A stretch of 64,000 bases of DNA from Rhynchosporium graminicola. Lineage: Eukaryota > Ascomycota > Leotiomycetes > Helotiales > Ploettnerulaceae. Every line of letters starts with the position of its first letter. Within the stretch, counting starts at the first letter, position 1. A model generated the notes under the pieces. It was not told where the DNA came from, ran no database searches, and saw only the letters and a program-made list of their open reading frames with translations. Shown here piece by piece: positions 49,881 to 62,680 of this stretch. Location of the stretch: contig FJUW01000043.1 of assembly GCA_900074885.1 (NCBI GenBank), forward strand, positions 62,001-126,000, given 5' to 3'. The position numbers were made by a program, and so were the translations under genes.

Positions 49881-49886
49881 CACAAC

Positions 49887-51204
49887 CAACATTAGGCGAA
49901 GAGGAGTGCCTTCTGCACCTTCCTCTTTCGTCCATCCACACGCAATCCTTCCTCCCCAACCTTGTACACTGCACAACTTCTCATTCACGCAAGAGAACTA
50001 TCGAGTCATCCAGAAGTAACTTGTTTGAGACGAAAAAGGTAGTCGAAGACCGAAGATTATATATGAAATGAATTCGGACGCAAGGTATAGCAGCGACTTA
50101 CTTATTCGGCTCTCGCTCTCTGAACTGAATGCGCACCCTGCCTCGGATTGCCAGCTTCTTACACTGCCTACTCTACATCTGCGTAACACGATGCAAGCGA
50201 GTCACCAATAATCGGAATTTCAGCCTATTGTTTCCCTTTGCTCTGAACCCCGGCTGTTTGACCATATTTTCCTATTGAAAGAATTGGCGAAACAGATATA
50301 GCGGCTATTAAGGCGAGGGTGTCTTATCTGGAAATATCACGAGAATTACCTATGAAAATCAAAAATTAACTAAATTGATTGATTCTAGATATGACAGTAA
50401 TATTAAAGCGTAATAAGTAGGTTCGAATTCTGTAACTTTGATTATTTTAGTAGCTTTTGTAGGGTTTATATATTAGCCTTATCTTCTTTATTAGACTCCC
50501 CTTAAATATTAAATCCCTCTTACCTGGAAAACTTCTCTTCTTTATTATCTAACTCCTAATCGCTCATAATGACTCTAGCGATATCTCATATCTTCTCTAA
50601 GGTAGTCATTATTAATAGTAACTTTATCATTATCCTTTTCTTACTTTAAGAATAATTTAATATCTTTAATATTAATAATCTTTCTTGTAAAAGTCAACAT
50701 CTCCTCATTATCTACGTTATACTATGATATGCCTTCTTAATATTCTTACTCTTTAGTCTTTTTTAAAGGGCTCCATTCAGGGTATCGCAAATGTACCCAT
50801 ATTCGAACAATCAATTGAAAGATTTGATTGATTATGCAGTGATTAGAATCACGTTATTTAATAATCATAATCACTAAAGTGAATAATTATTCGCCTTGGC
50901 AATTTTTATTTGAATATAAGCAAATATTTATATAAATGTAATCATATTACTAGTAGTACTTTAAGCTTCAATCTCGTCTTAGTTAGTTTTTATATTATAT
51001 TAGAAGAGAGAAATATATAGATATTATACTGACTAATCATAGATATATACAGCCTTGTTGATTCTGACTAGTACAAGGTATACAGGCTCGTCGGTTAGTA
51101 TCAGCTACAAAGTATATTGAACAAGAAGTGCGGTTCTTAACTAGAATCAAGACGTTATAAATAGATATTAATTAATATATAAATTTGAGTACGAAGCTTT
51201 TATC
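49887..51204. other. Non-coding region, AT-rich from about 50340 to 51200
   Basis: The first 450 bases have mixed composition with only short overlapping frames. The rest is AT-rich and stop-filled, which fits old repeat decay, but no element ends or motifs are seen. Confidence 0.4.
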
Positions 51205-52257
51205 TTATAGCAGAAGTACTAGTCTTATATATAATTGTCGCGCTAAACCGCCTGCAGCTTCAGAGATGACGTCGACTACCTTTTTCAGCGCCACCGAATC
51301 AGCTTCTAGCCATTGAACGGACTCATCGAGAACTGAACGTTTAAGCAAGGTGGAGTACTGGAGGTCACTAGCAAGGGGGTTCTTGTTAATGGGCGCCGCA
51401 AAAGATGTAGTGCTTGTGGGTCCTGTGAACAATGATCCAGCCTCCGAGGGGTCCTTTAACAAGCCAGACTCAGATTTAGTAGCACTGATTACATTTAGAC
51501 CAGGTGTAGACTCGTTGACAGTGACAGCATCTTTCTCAACTGCTTGTAGAAGAGGCTCGGACCTTGTATGAACGAAGTCGGCTGCAACTTCGAGGGCTTT
51601 GCATTCAACGCTTGACTCGCCTGTACCATCCGCAGGGCCTGCCCCTATGACTCGTTGTTCAAAATACTCGTCCAAGATGGCAAGTTCATCGACAAGGGTC
51701 ATGGGTAGTATATTTCCTTCCAGTAATACTGCTATAACGTCGGAAGTCTCAACCTGGGTTTATATGGCAGAGATTGGAACATCGGCCTCGTCAGAGTCGG
51801 AATATTACTTGCTTCTGAGTTTTTATCGCCGCTCATCGCTGGCAGGTTCTTTGCCAGCAGACTTGTTGACACTCTCATCGCTGCCGAATACTTTTGTAGG
51901 ACTGCTGTCTGTAGATACCTCCTCAACAGTACCCTTGTGCTTCTTGGTTTGTCTGCTCGATGTGTTCTTTGCACATTGCATGTTCTCGTAGGTTCTTTTG
52001 GTCGATGTCCGACCAGATCTACGGACGCGTTCAAACTCGATATGGATAGGGCTTAAGGGCTGCCCTCCTTTATCTAAAGAGAAGGTTTTGTACCATTAAT
52101 GCCTCAGCATGGCTATTGAAAATGAACAGAAACTGTACTTACTCGTCTGATCGACTATTTCATTCAATTCGCGCAGAGTTCTGTCATGGTTGTCAAGCAC
52201 GATGCGAAGAACCTCTTGAATGTGTGACCGAATCCGATCGATTATGTCATCTGCCAT
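51205..52257 (-). CDS. Unknown protein, probably three exons
   Basis: The minus strand starts MADDIIDRIRSHIQEVLRI at 52257. Exon 1 is 52257-52143, followed by a GTAAGT intron. Exon 2 starts at 52073 and stays in one frame to the TAG at 51205, except for three TAA codons. All three fall inside a 165-base segment (51754-51918) bounded by GTATCT and CCCAG with an internal CTGAC, which would be a clean in-frame intron. Splicing it gives a 272-residue protein with a Lys/Arg/Ser-rich middle and an Ala/Ser/Thr-rich C-terminal half. No domain is recognised. Alternatively, the stops are RIP-type CAA-to-TAA changes in a pseudogene. Confidence 0.5.
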
Positions 52258-54900
52258 GATCCGGGACTGTAGCTATGCGCTGTCTTCATTGGTCAAAATC
52301 AATGTTCAAATGTTGCAACTCGGTACTTTCCCGCCCATCGTGTTGTTTATCTCCACAGTGAGAGTATGAACCATGAATTCGTATCATATACCACCAAGGA
52401 CCTCAGTACAAATGGGTTCAAATTTCGATACTTGAACCTTGGTGGCACTGTCCACTTTTCAACGAACTATTGTTGGTGAAGCGACAACGCCGCTATACAT
52501 TTATGAACATGCCATGGATGATCCAAAGGCCTGAGAATATATCCAGGATATACATTATGGCTTCAGATTTCCTGTCAGTTATGCACCTAGTGGTACTGAA
52601 ACTGGCCGCATGAGGGGAAAACGCATATATCCTGAGGGTGAAAGTGATGGCGATAGCACTAAGAGGACCATGATTTACAACAACATGAAGCCTCGGGTTT
52701 TGTTCGGCGCTTCGAAGTTAGACGAAAACGCAAGAAACCGAGTTTGGTTACTTTTAGGGTCGATGTTGCTTGAAAGCCTCTTCGGGAGGTGAGCACAGGT
52801 GAAGAAATTGGTGATAACATAATTCACAGTCAAAAGAGAAGGGAGGGCGTCGACGTTGAATATAGAGCAGGTGGCAGCGATGATGACTGCAACGCTTAAT
52901 AGATCCAGCTCTCCGATAAGCTGATTCGTACAGGTATACGTATTACAAAAAATTCTTTAGATAGCATCATGGCTGTCATCATGAGAGTTGGACACTATCA
53001 GGTAACTAGAGCCGACCGATGCAACAGGGTGAAATCGTGAAATGTATAATTGCCTTCTCATTTTTATTTAGCACTAATGGCAACAATACAGTGATCGATA
53101 TCCAGGAGAAACTAGGCAACATAGGACGCTGTTTTCGTTCTGAGCGACCGTTGAACTTATATGTTGAAGTTCATAGAGATATATGCCATTGCCGCAAAAA
53201 TGGGAGGTGCTGCAACATGTCTATAACTTCTGTCTCTGCGTATCGAAACACACCTTGTAACAGGACAAATCTAAAATCTACTAATCACAAATTTTTTCTT
53301 AACAGGTCTATAACTTCATGCTTAAAAGGTTAATTTCTTTAACCATTTCTCCACAAGGAGACCACTTAGCTAGCCCGCGAGTATCTATAAAAGCAACTGG
53401 ACCACTTTTTATATCCTTAGATGGCAGTATGTGAGCTCCGACTTTGGATATATCGACTTCGTTATTAGCTTTGAGTAGCTGAAGCGTATTTTTGATCCCA
53501 AAATAAAGGAACGAGCGAACAAGAGACTACGAGTCCTGATCTGCCACGGCTTCAGGACGCACGAGACCCTTCGAAATCTTAGAGTTTTGTTTTACGAATA
53601 TCAATCTTTTGTCGTCTTTTTTTATCTCATCTACAAGCTTCAGCCTTGTGATATATCACCGTTTGCTTTATCCAAGGCAGTCTATCATATCCAAGTCGAT
53701 CGACTCGAGCAACGAAGTGTAAATACAATTGACAAAGAGCACTTCACGGTCGGAAGCGTAAAAGCGCTGCGTTAGAGGCAGAGGCAGAGGCAGAGGCAGA
53801 GGCAGAGGCAGAGGAGCCAGAGCCGAAGCCAAAAAACCAAGATGACGCGGACGACCAAAGCGCCAACATCATCGAGAGCACCAGTGATGCAAACGTCGAT
53901 TACGGAAAATGAGATTGAGCCAGAACCATGAAGAATCCCAATAGCAAAGATGTGATAATAGAACTCAAGCTTGCCATTTGGACTGATAACAAAGGATCGA
54001 CAAGTCTGAGGCAAACTGAAGCTATTACAAAGTAACTTTGATTTAATGTTTAGTCTTCGTCGGTTTTTAACATAAGAGTTTATAACTAGCCTTTAAAGTT
54101 CTTCTATTGTGTTGGCTTCACAATACGTATATTGAACGCTTTATAATTGCAGATGTCTGCCGTCTTTGCGTCTGCCGTTATTGTACACTCTTTGCTATGA
54201 CATGTCTTTATTGCGCCATCTTCATATGCCGCCTTCAATATACTATCTTTATTAACTCGTCGTTATATCTCGTGGATAAATATCGTCTTCAGTAATGAAG
54301 TGCTCCACTGTGCTCACTATCGTTATTATATTGCCGTCATTTGAACTGCTATCAACTTGATGGCAAGGTTATCGCATATTCTAATGTGTTGATGCCGTGT
54401 CTCTTTTAACACTCCTATAACCCTTACTGACTTGTCATTATCAAGGTTATCTTTAAACCCGTCAACAATCTTGCAAGAGTATAGATCCTTACGGTTCGTT
54501 CTTTTAAACAAAGCATAGAGAGTTTGAGTAAAAAGCCATAAGTCACTTTCAGCTTCTCAGTCCAGCTTATCACAAGCTGGATGACAAGCCGACAGTGGAA
54601 AGTTGAAAGTAATATTTGCTGGCTGTCAATTTTCGCTACTTGATGGATGTCGAAAAGCGCGAGGTTTCCGGCAAGATCGAGCGATTTTACCTTCCTTTCT
54701 CTTTCTTGAATCCCACGAATGACAGTATAGGCCCAAACAGATGTGTAGCGAATACCACCATCACCTTGCATGCCTATGAGTTTTTGCATGCATCAACCCC
54801 AGTGAAATCTGCTCGGGTCTAAGATCCGCGATAACATGGAGCGGGGTCGCTGCATACATCATTGTTGTAGTACAATAGCATCAAGCCACTCTGTTTCCGC
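52258..54900. other. Gene-poor degenerate region
   Basis: Many frames of 60-121 codons are scattered over both strands with no consistent frame, domains or splice structure. The longest (54424-54789, minus) is not recognised. A GAGGCA hexanucleotide array lies at 53775-53814. The stretch reads like old decayed sequence. Confidence 0.4.
53775..53814. repeat. GAGGCA hexanucleotide array
   Basis: About six and a half tandem units. The minus-strand Cys-Leu repeat frame over it is a product of the array, not a gene. Confidence 0.95.
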
Positions 54901-55559
54901 AATCTTGGATACGCTGAAATAACCCGGCCTTCAATATGTCAAGCTAAACTGTCGGAATCGCAACAGGGTGCGGCACTCGTTGCACAGAATGAACAATAAA
55001 GTAAAGCAGGCTTCGATATCCTCTAACTGCTGCATGACAAGTTCCCGCAGCGTGTGTGCAAGACCACTCAATCGCAGCTTAAGGAGGGTGTTATTTTTTT
55101 TTTTTTTTTTGGAAAATCCTCCTCGAGCAACATTGTTATCTCTTGGACTAGGTAGTACGGATCTTTAGTCGTTACGCTCAAGTAGTAGTATTTATAATAT
55201 AGAGATATTTATTTTAACAGCGCCACTTTTCCAGTCTAGGAGAAGCTAGAGATGATCTATACTCAGGATCATAGCAGTCAGAAGAAGCCCGGGGCGAATA
55301 AGGACACCATTTGCTTCTTACTAATTGCGATTGAGGATTTATTGCTTTTAGAACATTGCATATACACTGCCCCTAAGGTAATTATTACTGCGACAGCATG
55401 CTCTAGGTCTCTTTTACTCCCCGTACTTTCAAGCCGAGCTGGACGGGACAGTATAGGCTAATAGAATGCTTCCGCGTTATCAACGTAAGGTATATACTTT
55501 TATTGAGGTGCTATGCTTATGCTCTTCGAATTAGCGGCAGTTCACAGTATCGATCACTA

Positions 55560-56300
55560 AGGAGATGTTTTCGATCAAGGAACAGAAGGTAGTTTTGAGT
55601 AAAGCGAATTGCAGGACATGGAGGACTAGCCGGATCTTGTTATCCGGGCCAGAAAGAGAAACCATAGCTACTATAGTTTCTGAGGATCACCTCACTACTA
55701 CGGCTACTTACTACCGACTATGCATGGCTCAACTAGGTACGCATGTCCGGTAATATGGGCGCGAGTATTCTAGCTCGCAGCAACTCTTACTTCTGTGATG
55801 GAAGAGAACTAGATTGAGGGCAACAAGTTGACCAGCTCAAGTTGTCGAGAATCCCCTAAGCGACTGAATATAAATTATGTGGTTAGCTTTGAGACTGGAC
55901 CATAGAGCTTAATCGAGATAGCTGCCAACTTGTTACAAGCATACTGGGTAAGATGAAGATCCCCGAAACTTCCTGTGCTGAGGTCATTATTTGCTGCCGA
56001 ACTCGGGAAAAAGTAGCACAGCTTGCCGATTACCTCACGTGTCCTGTGTATACGTCAAAATCCAGATCGGCGGTGGAGAGAGCTGCAATAATCTCTGGAA
56101 ACCTAAACCTAAAGACAAACCGATGATGATCGTGGATCAGTTTTTGAGAACGGATTTGATTGTTCGCCCACCGGTGTGTTATTCATGACGACGGGCCTGA
56201 TACGCTACCTAGTCCTCTCAAACGTCTGGGAGTGCTGGGCGAAGTGGGGGAATAAAGCTTCATTCCCCTGCATACCATGTAGAAGTCTCAAGTTGACAAT
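55560..56300 (+). pseudogene. RecQ-like (telomere-linked type) helicase relic
   Basis: The plus strand near 55978-56100 reads EVIICCRTREKVAQLADYL followed by CPVYTSKSRSAVE, the start of a RecQ C-terminal helicase lobe (motif IV region). Further on, HRCVIHDDGPDTLPS near 56170-56215 matches the segment before motif VI, and after a frame change QTSGSAGRSGG near 56219-56251 matches the motif VI pattern QxxGRAGR. Stops and frameshifts separate these pieces. Similar helicases in fungi are often telomere-linked, but location cannot be judged here. The N-terminal lobe (Walker A, DEAH) was not found. Confidence 0.6.
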
Positions 56301-57836
56301 AACTCGGCAGCGGATCAACGTCCTATACAGCTCTGTTTCTTAGGGGCTAGGGATTCAACTTGGCAACTTTGACGGCTAGTTCTAACTATATATATCGCAA
56401 GTCACCTAGCCGTGTGGGCAGAAATCGCCCTATCGACATCCGTCCAAAAGGCTGTCTCCAGTCACGACACCGGATTTTCTACGTCAATTACCAGAATCAC
56501 CGATAGGCTGGATTGACAATCTGAGGTCGCACTAGCGCCTCGCTTAGCGAACGAATATCAATAAAACTCAAGCTCCCATCCAAACTAAACCTCTTACTCC
56601 AATCCAACCTCCATTACAGCTGTAGCCTGAACTATAGGTCAATCTCCTAGCTTAGACTACATCGACACACCCAAAATCTCCCTTCACCACGAGGACTCAA
56701 CCTGAGCGAGCCAGGTATGAACCTAGGGCTACTCTCCCTCAGCTGCTGTCATACTATTCGGATAGTCAAGTATATCTCATTACCATCCTACCTCTGCTGG
56801 CACAGGAACTCCTGCGGGCAATGCAACTCTTGTTTGACCAAATCTTGAATGCCTAGTGGGCTGCCCCAAATTGAGTCGAATATCAACTCACGTGGCGATC
56901 GTGCTAATTTGTACAGGGCGACAACTATAACCAGTTTTGATAATTTCCTACGCATTTATAAAGACTTCAAACCTCACTATGAATTTTCGTTGAGTTTTAG
57001 TAATAATATAAGTTTATTAGTAAAAGAACCCTTTTCTGTTATAAAGTAAAACTCTATATAAATCAATTATAGAGATGACTACGTCAACGCAATATTCTCA
57101 CTAAGAACAGTATACGAAAAAAAAAAGATCGATCGATTTTCAATCGATTAAATCGAATGAATTGATCAGAATTATAACTAATTTTGAGCTTTTATTAGAC
57201 TAAGATTTAGAGTTAATCAATTAGTTAATCGATTGACTTTATGATTTATTAGAAGAAATTATGCTATCTTCATATATCTTCTTATATGTCTCTTTCTGAT
57301 TATAATTGCTTAAATCTGATTTAATTTAATTAAAGTAACTTAAGTTTTACTCAAGTAATTTAATCTTTACTAGATATCCTGCTGAGATGGGTATCGTTCT
57401 TAAGAGTACTTAGGACCTTGCTGCTTCCTCGATCGTCGTCGTACTTTCCAACGACAGAGAACCAGAAGTTTTATAGTATTTATTACAGTTTAAATCTTCG
57501 ACTTGATTAGAGCAGCTTCAGTGTATGGGCTTAGCTCTGCCATACTATGTCCCGTTAGCTATAAGGGGACGGAGTTCATCCTCAGTTGCCCTCCTCTACT
57601 CTCGACCGTATCGCTTATCATTGGGAGCTCCGTTAAAGGTCTTCAGGATAGTTGGTGTTGTAATGGGTGGGTCCCGGTTCTTTGGTGCTGTGGTTGAGGG
57701 AAGTTCTTTCATTCAGGTTCGATTTGCTTGGTGACGTGATCTAGATCGTGTTATAGTCGATTCATTAGGTGGCTCCCATCGTGTAGGAGATCTCCTTTCC
57801 CGATTAACACGTCTCACAGACGCAATCTCTTCATCG
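56301..57836. other. Non-coding region, AT-rich at 56930-57420
   Basis: No gene is supported. 57060-57400 is a TA-rich stretch with GATCGATCGATT-like runs, probably a further decayed repeat. Confidence 0.4.
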
Positions 57837-60450
57837 TCATCTCCAGCTTCCGAAACTGATTCTAGTAACTGGGTCTAGTACTCTCGCCGGAAGAGCCTCA
57901 CCAACATCCGGAAAATTCTTTCTAGCTTCAGGTGTATGATTAATACCTGGGATCTGGCTTTCTTGCCATACTCTAGACCCACTAGAACTGGCCACATCAT
58001 CTGGCAATTTCGTTCTACTTGGTAACTTTATGCCACGTGAAAAGCTGCTGGTTTGCTCAAGCGTGCTTGTAACGACAACAATAGTAAATTCGTCTAGCAT
58101 TTCATCAGGAGATGTTCAGATGTCTTGTTTCCCGAACAAGAAACTCCTAAGTGAAAAGCATTTTTGGGTGTAGTGGGTACCACATCACGATCTTATACCA
58201 ATCAAATATATTGCCCTTCTCTACTTTCGTGTCTCAGGGTCAAATACATTATATTGGCGCATAGTCTCTTCATATCCAATAAAGATTCAAGGTATAGACA
58301 CAGCATCAAGCTTGTGCTCGACTTCTTGTGGAATTACTATGTAAACAAGGCATCCCGAGACCATTAAATGGGCCAACGTCGGTTTTTTCCCACCCAAGAG
58401 CTTCTCAGGGGATTTGCTGTTTTTTTAATTTAGAGGTAGATTCCGAACGTAATGAGCTGTGAATACAGCCTACCCCCAAAGCTCTTATGGCATTTCTGTG
58501 CCCAGCACCATTGCTCCACCGAGGGTAGTCAACGTACGGTCCAGTCGCTCTGCGATAACAGTCGATTCTTTAGATCATGGGACAATGTACTCAATGAGCA
58601 CCCTATCCCATTGTAGTTTTTGCCTCAACTTGTTGGACTTTTTGGCGTTGTCGTGTGGCATGATTGCGAGCTTTTCGACCAGATTGAAGTTCTACATATG
58701 CTTTCCATTGCCTAATTTTGTTCAAAACCTCGTCCCTTACCTTCCAAAGAAACACCTAGCTTTTACCAGTGGTGTCATTGGTCAATGTAAGCATGTAGCG
58801 GAATCCTCCTAGAGACACAAGGTAATATGGTCCTCAAAATTCCATGTGAACTCCCCCAAGCTTGTGAGTGGCTTTCTCGGAAGTCTTTCGATAAATTATA
58901 CGTAGTAGACGTGCTTTGGGTCATGTCATACAGTGGTGATCATGTGGAACAGCCAGGTTGGTTGGCCTACTGCCATCGATATAGGAGTGGGGTGTAGTGA
59001 CTCGTGACCCGCCTTTCGGCCAATATGACCCAACTGTCGTGGATAAGGTTTTTATACTCAAGATCTGAGAGTTTTTTTTTATCTGGGGTTACCAAAAGCT
59101 TCTCCCTAATCTTAAATACTCGTTCAATATTTGGTAGACTTTCTCAAGTGGTAGCTCTTGCCCGCGCGTCCTCCTATTCCAAGGTCCTATCACCTGGCAG
59201 AATATCGACTTTCCCACCTAACTTGGAATAAGTCTTAATCTCTGACTTGTTAAGTTGGCTGGCAGAAATGAGGTTGGTTGATAAGCCAGGAACGTAAAGA
59301 ACGTTCTTCAGTCTCAATTTCGCTCCATTGGTCGATTTCAATAGAGTGGCGTGAATAGTGCCTATTCCAGCACTCTTGATATCAGTATCACCCGCAAATT
59401 CGATCGGTCTGACGACATTAGGGTTGAAGGTCTTGAATATTGATCGATTTGGTGTCAAGTGAAAAGTGCAGGTAGAGTTCAAATACTGCTGTCTTGGCAT
59501 TGGCTTGCTCATCGTAATTATCCAGGCTGATTCTCTCTCATGGTCGACTATTGGTCCCCTTTCAACCTCTCTGATGCTCTGAGCTCTGTCTTTACCGTCT
59601 TAACTTTTGTTCCATTCTTCCAGCTCCTTTGCTTGTCTCTGGGGTTCAGCTTGACCTTCTGGTGTAGCACCAAATATGAGGCAAAATCCTCGGTGCGGCT
59701 TGCCACAGTGCTTGCACTTTGGTGGCAGGGTTGTCACCTTTTACTTTTGCTCGATCTTTTGCCTTTGATCCGCTACTGCCGTGTTTTCCACACGAGCTAG
59801 CTGCTTTAACTGTCTCAGATTTGCGCACGTGGAAGTCTTGCGCTTCTTGAGCCGCAGGAAGATTGAAGTGAAATCTGGCTGGTCGTTCACAATGATTCCG
59901 AGAAGTCGATGTGTCTTCATGAAGTTGGTTGGCTTGCTTTCTTTAGAAGCATTGCTAATTTCCGTCTGAATTTGATTAAATCTTTATCGATTGATTCATC
60001 GTATGCTTTCCTATAGCTAGAGAAGCTACGGTATAAGCCTATCGGATATGAGCCTCCTCTCCCTTTATGTATTCCCTCGAGAATCTTCTAAGTTGTGCAG
60101 GCCCAATTTCATTCTTCAATATGTTCAAACTGTGTGTCGGTCACATTTTGGAGAATAGCGTATAAACAGGACTTGTTCTTGACTGTATGGTTACTGATCT
60201 TCGAGATATCAGTTATGGGATTGTCGACCTCCCCTGTTGTCTTATCTACTCCCTTTTGAATACCCCGCCTGCTGAATCGGTAGTCATAACAAGCCACAGC
60301 TCCTTGGCTTCAAAGATATCACATTTCAAGATCTGCCCTTGGCGTAGTTCTTCTTCCTCAACTTTTCTCCCTTCTCAAGCTTTGATACATCTTTCTATTC
60401 GAATTTTGGAGTTATCTTGACGGTTGAATGAAAGGTGCTGATGGGTCGAT
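57837..60450 (-). mobile_element. Degenerate Ty1/Copia retrotransposon, truncated
   Basis: Read on the minus strand from 60450 downward, the order is gag, a zinc-knuckle remnant (CKHCGKPHRGFC near 59710), protease, GAG-pre-integrase and integrase. The clearest block is 59512-59174, with FHLTPNRS and VLYVPGLSTNLISASQLN. Integrase pieces (YMLTLTDDTTGKSWVF, ELQSGRKARN, VDYPRWSNGAG) follow at 58900-58450, and a linker-like piece (RVLDPVTR) near 57870. Reverse transcriptase and RNase H are absent and no LTRs were found. Unlike the Gypsy block, the composition is not strongly AT-biased; decay is by scattered stops and frameshifts. Confidence 0.8.
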
Positions 60451-61184
60451 TCCACGGAACTATATTCAGGGGTAAGGAAACTCAGAATTGCGGGTATGGA
60501 TTTATTAGATCAATTTATGGTCTCCGGGGCTTATAATCTGTTGGTACGCAGGTTCTTGTTCGTAGTTTGGCGGTGTATGTAGGGAATATAGGTCAGTCGA
60601 TGATCTGTCGAAGAGTTATAGTGTTGAGTTACTATAGGCTGTGGAATTAAGCCACCTGATTACTGAACGTCTGCACTAAAAATAACATAAGTTTGAAAGG
60701 TTCCAGAGGGCTTGCTATAACAGGATCTTTGAGTCTGCCACTTTCCACATTTCCACGATTTCACCTCTTCCTGTTCTTAATCTTGATGAAAATGGCACAT
60801 GCTACAGCTGACATACCTGATTATCGACGACAATGACGACGACGACGACGACGATGAAGATCGCGATACTGCGACAATTCTGTCCAGTTCCGCTACGTTC
60901 AAAACCTACTCCAACGTCGCCTTCTTCGATGTCGCTTTGTTCATCATGTTAGAGTGGATACTTGGTCCGTGCGATGAAATATCTGACTATGCTGTACGTA
61001 GCATCGGATAGCGATAAATTCAGTTCAGTCAAGATACTCAAAATTTGTAAATACATTGTCGCTACCCCTCTCCTCCCTCCGCAGCTCTCCTGCATTGCTG
61101 CCGCCTTTCACCATTACATCAGCTTACATCCCGTTGCCTGGTGCATCTGGCAACGATAGTATAGTTGATGTAATCACGCAACAC
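60451..61184. other. Non-coding region downstream of the Caf16-like gene
   Basis: Contains a GAC array (60826-60857) and no supportable gene. The plus-strand frame at 60799 is the Asp run encoded by the array. Confidence 0.4.
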
Positions 61185-61970
61185 TTATGGTCTTGCCTCC
61201 TTGGGGCTGTTTCGAAGTCCTCTCTCCTTAAGATCCTCCTTTAACCACCCCAAGACTAACTCGCCTAATCGACTGTTTCCTGTTTGTGCCGCTACACTAT
61301 CAAGGCCCTGCAAGATCTTGTCCGTATCGCCCCATTCCTTGACTGTGCCTGAGCTCATGTGTACTATATGCGAAGGCCATCCGGCCAGATTGTCCAGTAT
61401 ATGCGTGGCATAGACAATTGTACACTCTCTCTGCTCCGTCTCACGCTTCAGCCAGCTCAGAAAATTCGCACGGCTCAGAACATCTAAATCCACCGTGATT
61501 TCGTCGAGGAAGAGTATCGTCCAGGGTCTAAGCAGTCCCATTGCGAGCTGCACGCGACGTCGCTCACCGTCTGAGACCGCATGTAAACGCCAATTAGTAT
61601 TGATGTCAAGCATAGAGACAAGCGCATCTCTTCTCTCTGGATAGGCATCTCCGCCGACAGAGCGGAGTAGTTCCGACACGCCCACGTCGTGACGGACAAT
61701 CGGATTAGTGACCCATTCCAGACCAAGGTACGTCACGCCTTCAAGGGTCTCTTGGAAGGGGTCTACGCCACAAATGCTTATGGTCTTGGCTGGTGAGAGG
61801 CGCTTGCCTGCGAGAAGCCGGAGGAGGGTTGTTTTGCCGGAACCATTAGCCCCAATAAGCAGAGTGCGTGACCGCGAAGGGAAGTCAAGCGTGACATTGC
61901 GAACTCCCGTTGGGTACTCAGGAAACGTGAATGTGAGGTTATTGACTTGGATTCGAGGTGGGCCGGGCAT
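61185..61970 (-). CDS. Caf16-like ABC ATPase (CCR4-NOT associated)
   Basis: A single-exon 261-residue soluble ABC ATPase with no membrane segment. It carries Walker A GANGSGKTT (about residues 39-47), a variant signature VSDGERRRVQ (about 132-141), Walker B ILFLDEIT (about 151-158) and the switch His in VYATHI. The length and the DGERRRVQ signature match Caf16, which in yeast associates with the CCR4-NOT deadenylation and transcription complex. The Met at 61970 is a good start because the ABC core begins ten residues later (VNNLTFTFPEY). The frame is clean with normal codon use, in contrast to the relics to its left. The exact role in this fungus is inferred. Confidence 0.9.
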   Translation of the reverse strand: MPGPPRIQVNNLTFTFPEYPTGVRNVTLDFPSRSRTLLIGANGSGKTTLLRLLAGKRLSPAKTISICGVDPFQETLEGVTYLGLEWVTNPIVRHDVGVSELLRSVGGDAYPERRDALVSMLDINTNWRLHAVSDGERRRVQLAMGLLRPWTILFLDEITVDLDVLSRANFLSWLKRETEQRECTIVYATHILDNLAGWPSHIVHMSSGTVKEWGDTDKILQGLDSVAAQTGNSRLGELVLGWLKEDLKERGLRNSPKEARP

Positions 61971-62258
61971 TTTGGATGAAGTCGAAGAAAGAATAATTCT
62001 GGATTTAGGGTAATGCGAGGTGGTTTGAGCAAAAAGTACGCAGAGGCATCAAGTTTATATACAACACGCTACGCTACCAATTACGGAACGGGAAAGCATG
62101 CGGCATCTTGACCCTGAGTCATCGCCCTTGGAGATTCGCAAATTTCGGAGAAAAATTGCTCGATCGAAATAATACCATACCGGTGATGAGATCCCCGTCG
62201 CGAGTGGGACCGTTAGTTCCATTCACAGCTTTACTTGTATACTTTCCCCGTCCCCAAA

Positions 62259-62292
62259 TAAACGTTAAAAGGGACTAAACGTTAAAAGGGAC
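62259..62292. repeat. 17-bp perfect tandem duplication
   Basis: TAAACGTTAAAAGGGAC occurs twice back to back, preceded by CCCCGTCCCCAAA. It could be the end of a decayed DNA transposon, but no partner end was found. Confidence 0.8.
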
Positions 62293-62680
62293 AATAACTG
62301 GGCCTTGTATAAGTAGCTAGATTTTGGCTCGTACTCGAGGGTCTAATAGGGTGTATAATTACCCAGAGCTTAAGGAATAAATCTATAGCTTATAAATCTT
62401 TAGTATCAACGGTTGTTCAATGGGGGGGGGAATAGTAGATGTGAAACTGGAATGTTGCAGTAGCGAGTACAATGGTACGTTTTTTCGTAAGAAAAGTGCT
62501 TGGCTCATCGCTCTTCGGCAGATCGTTTTACCTTCAATCAAATTTTCGGCGTGCCATTACTTCTAAATTCTACAATTGGGTGCTAGTGAAGTCACTATCA
62601 CGGACCGAAAGAATCCAGGCTGTTGCTCTTCAGTATATCGATACATTTTGTACTTTCGTACGATGGTCCAGCGATTACCT

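Noticed and set aside
50405..50425. GGTTCGAATT string resembling a tRNA B box
   Set aside because: No matching A box or cloverleaf could be formed around it in the AT-rich flank.
53772..54014. Minus frame ending in a Cys-Leu repeat
   Set aside because: The repeat is the translation of the GAGGCA microsatellite.
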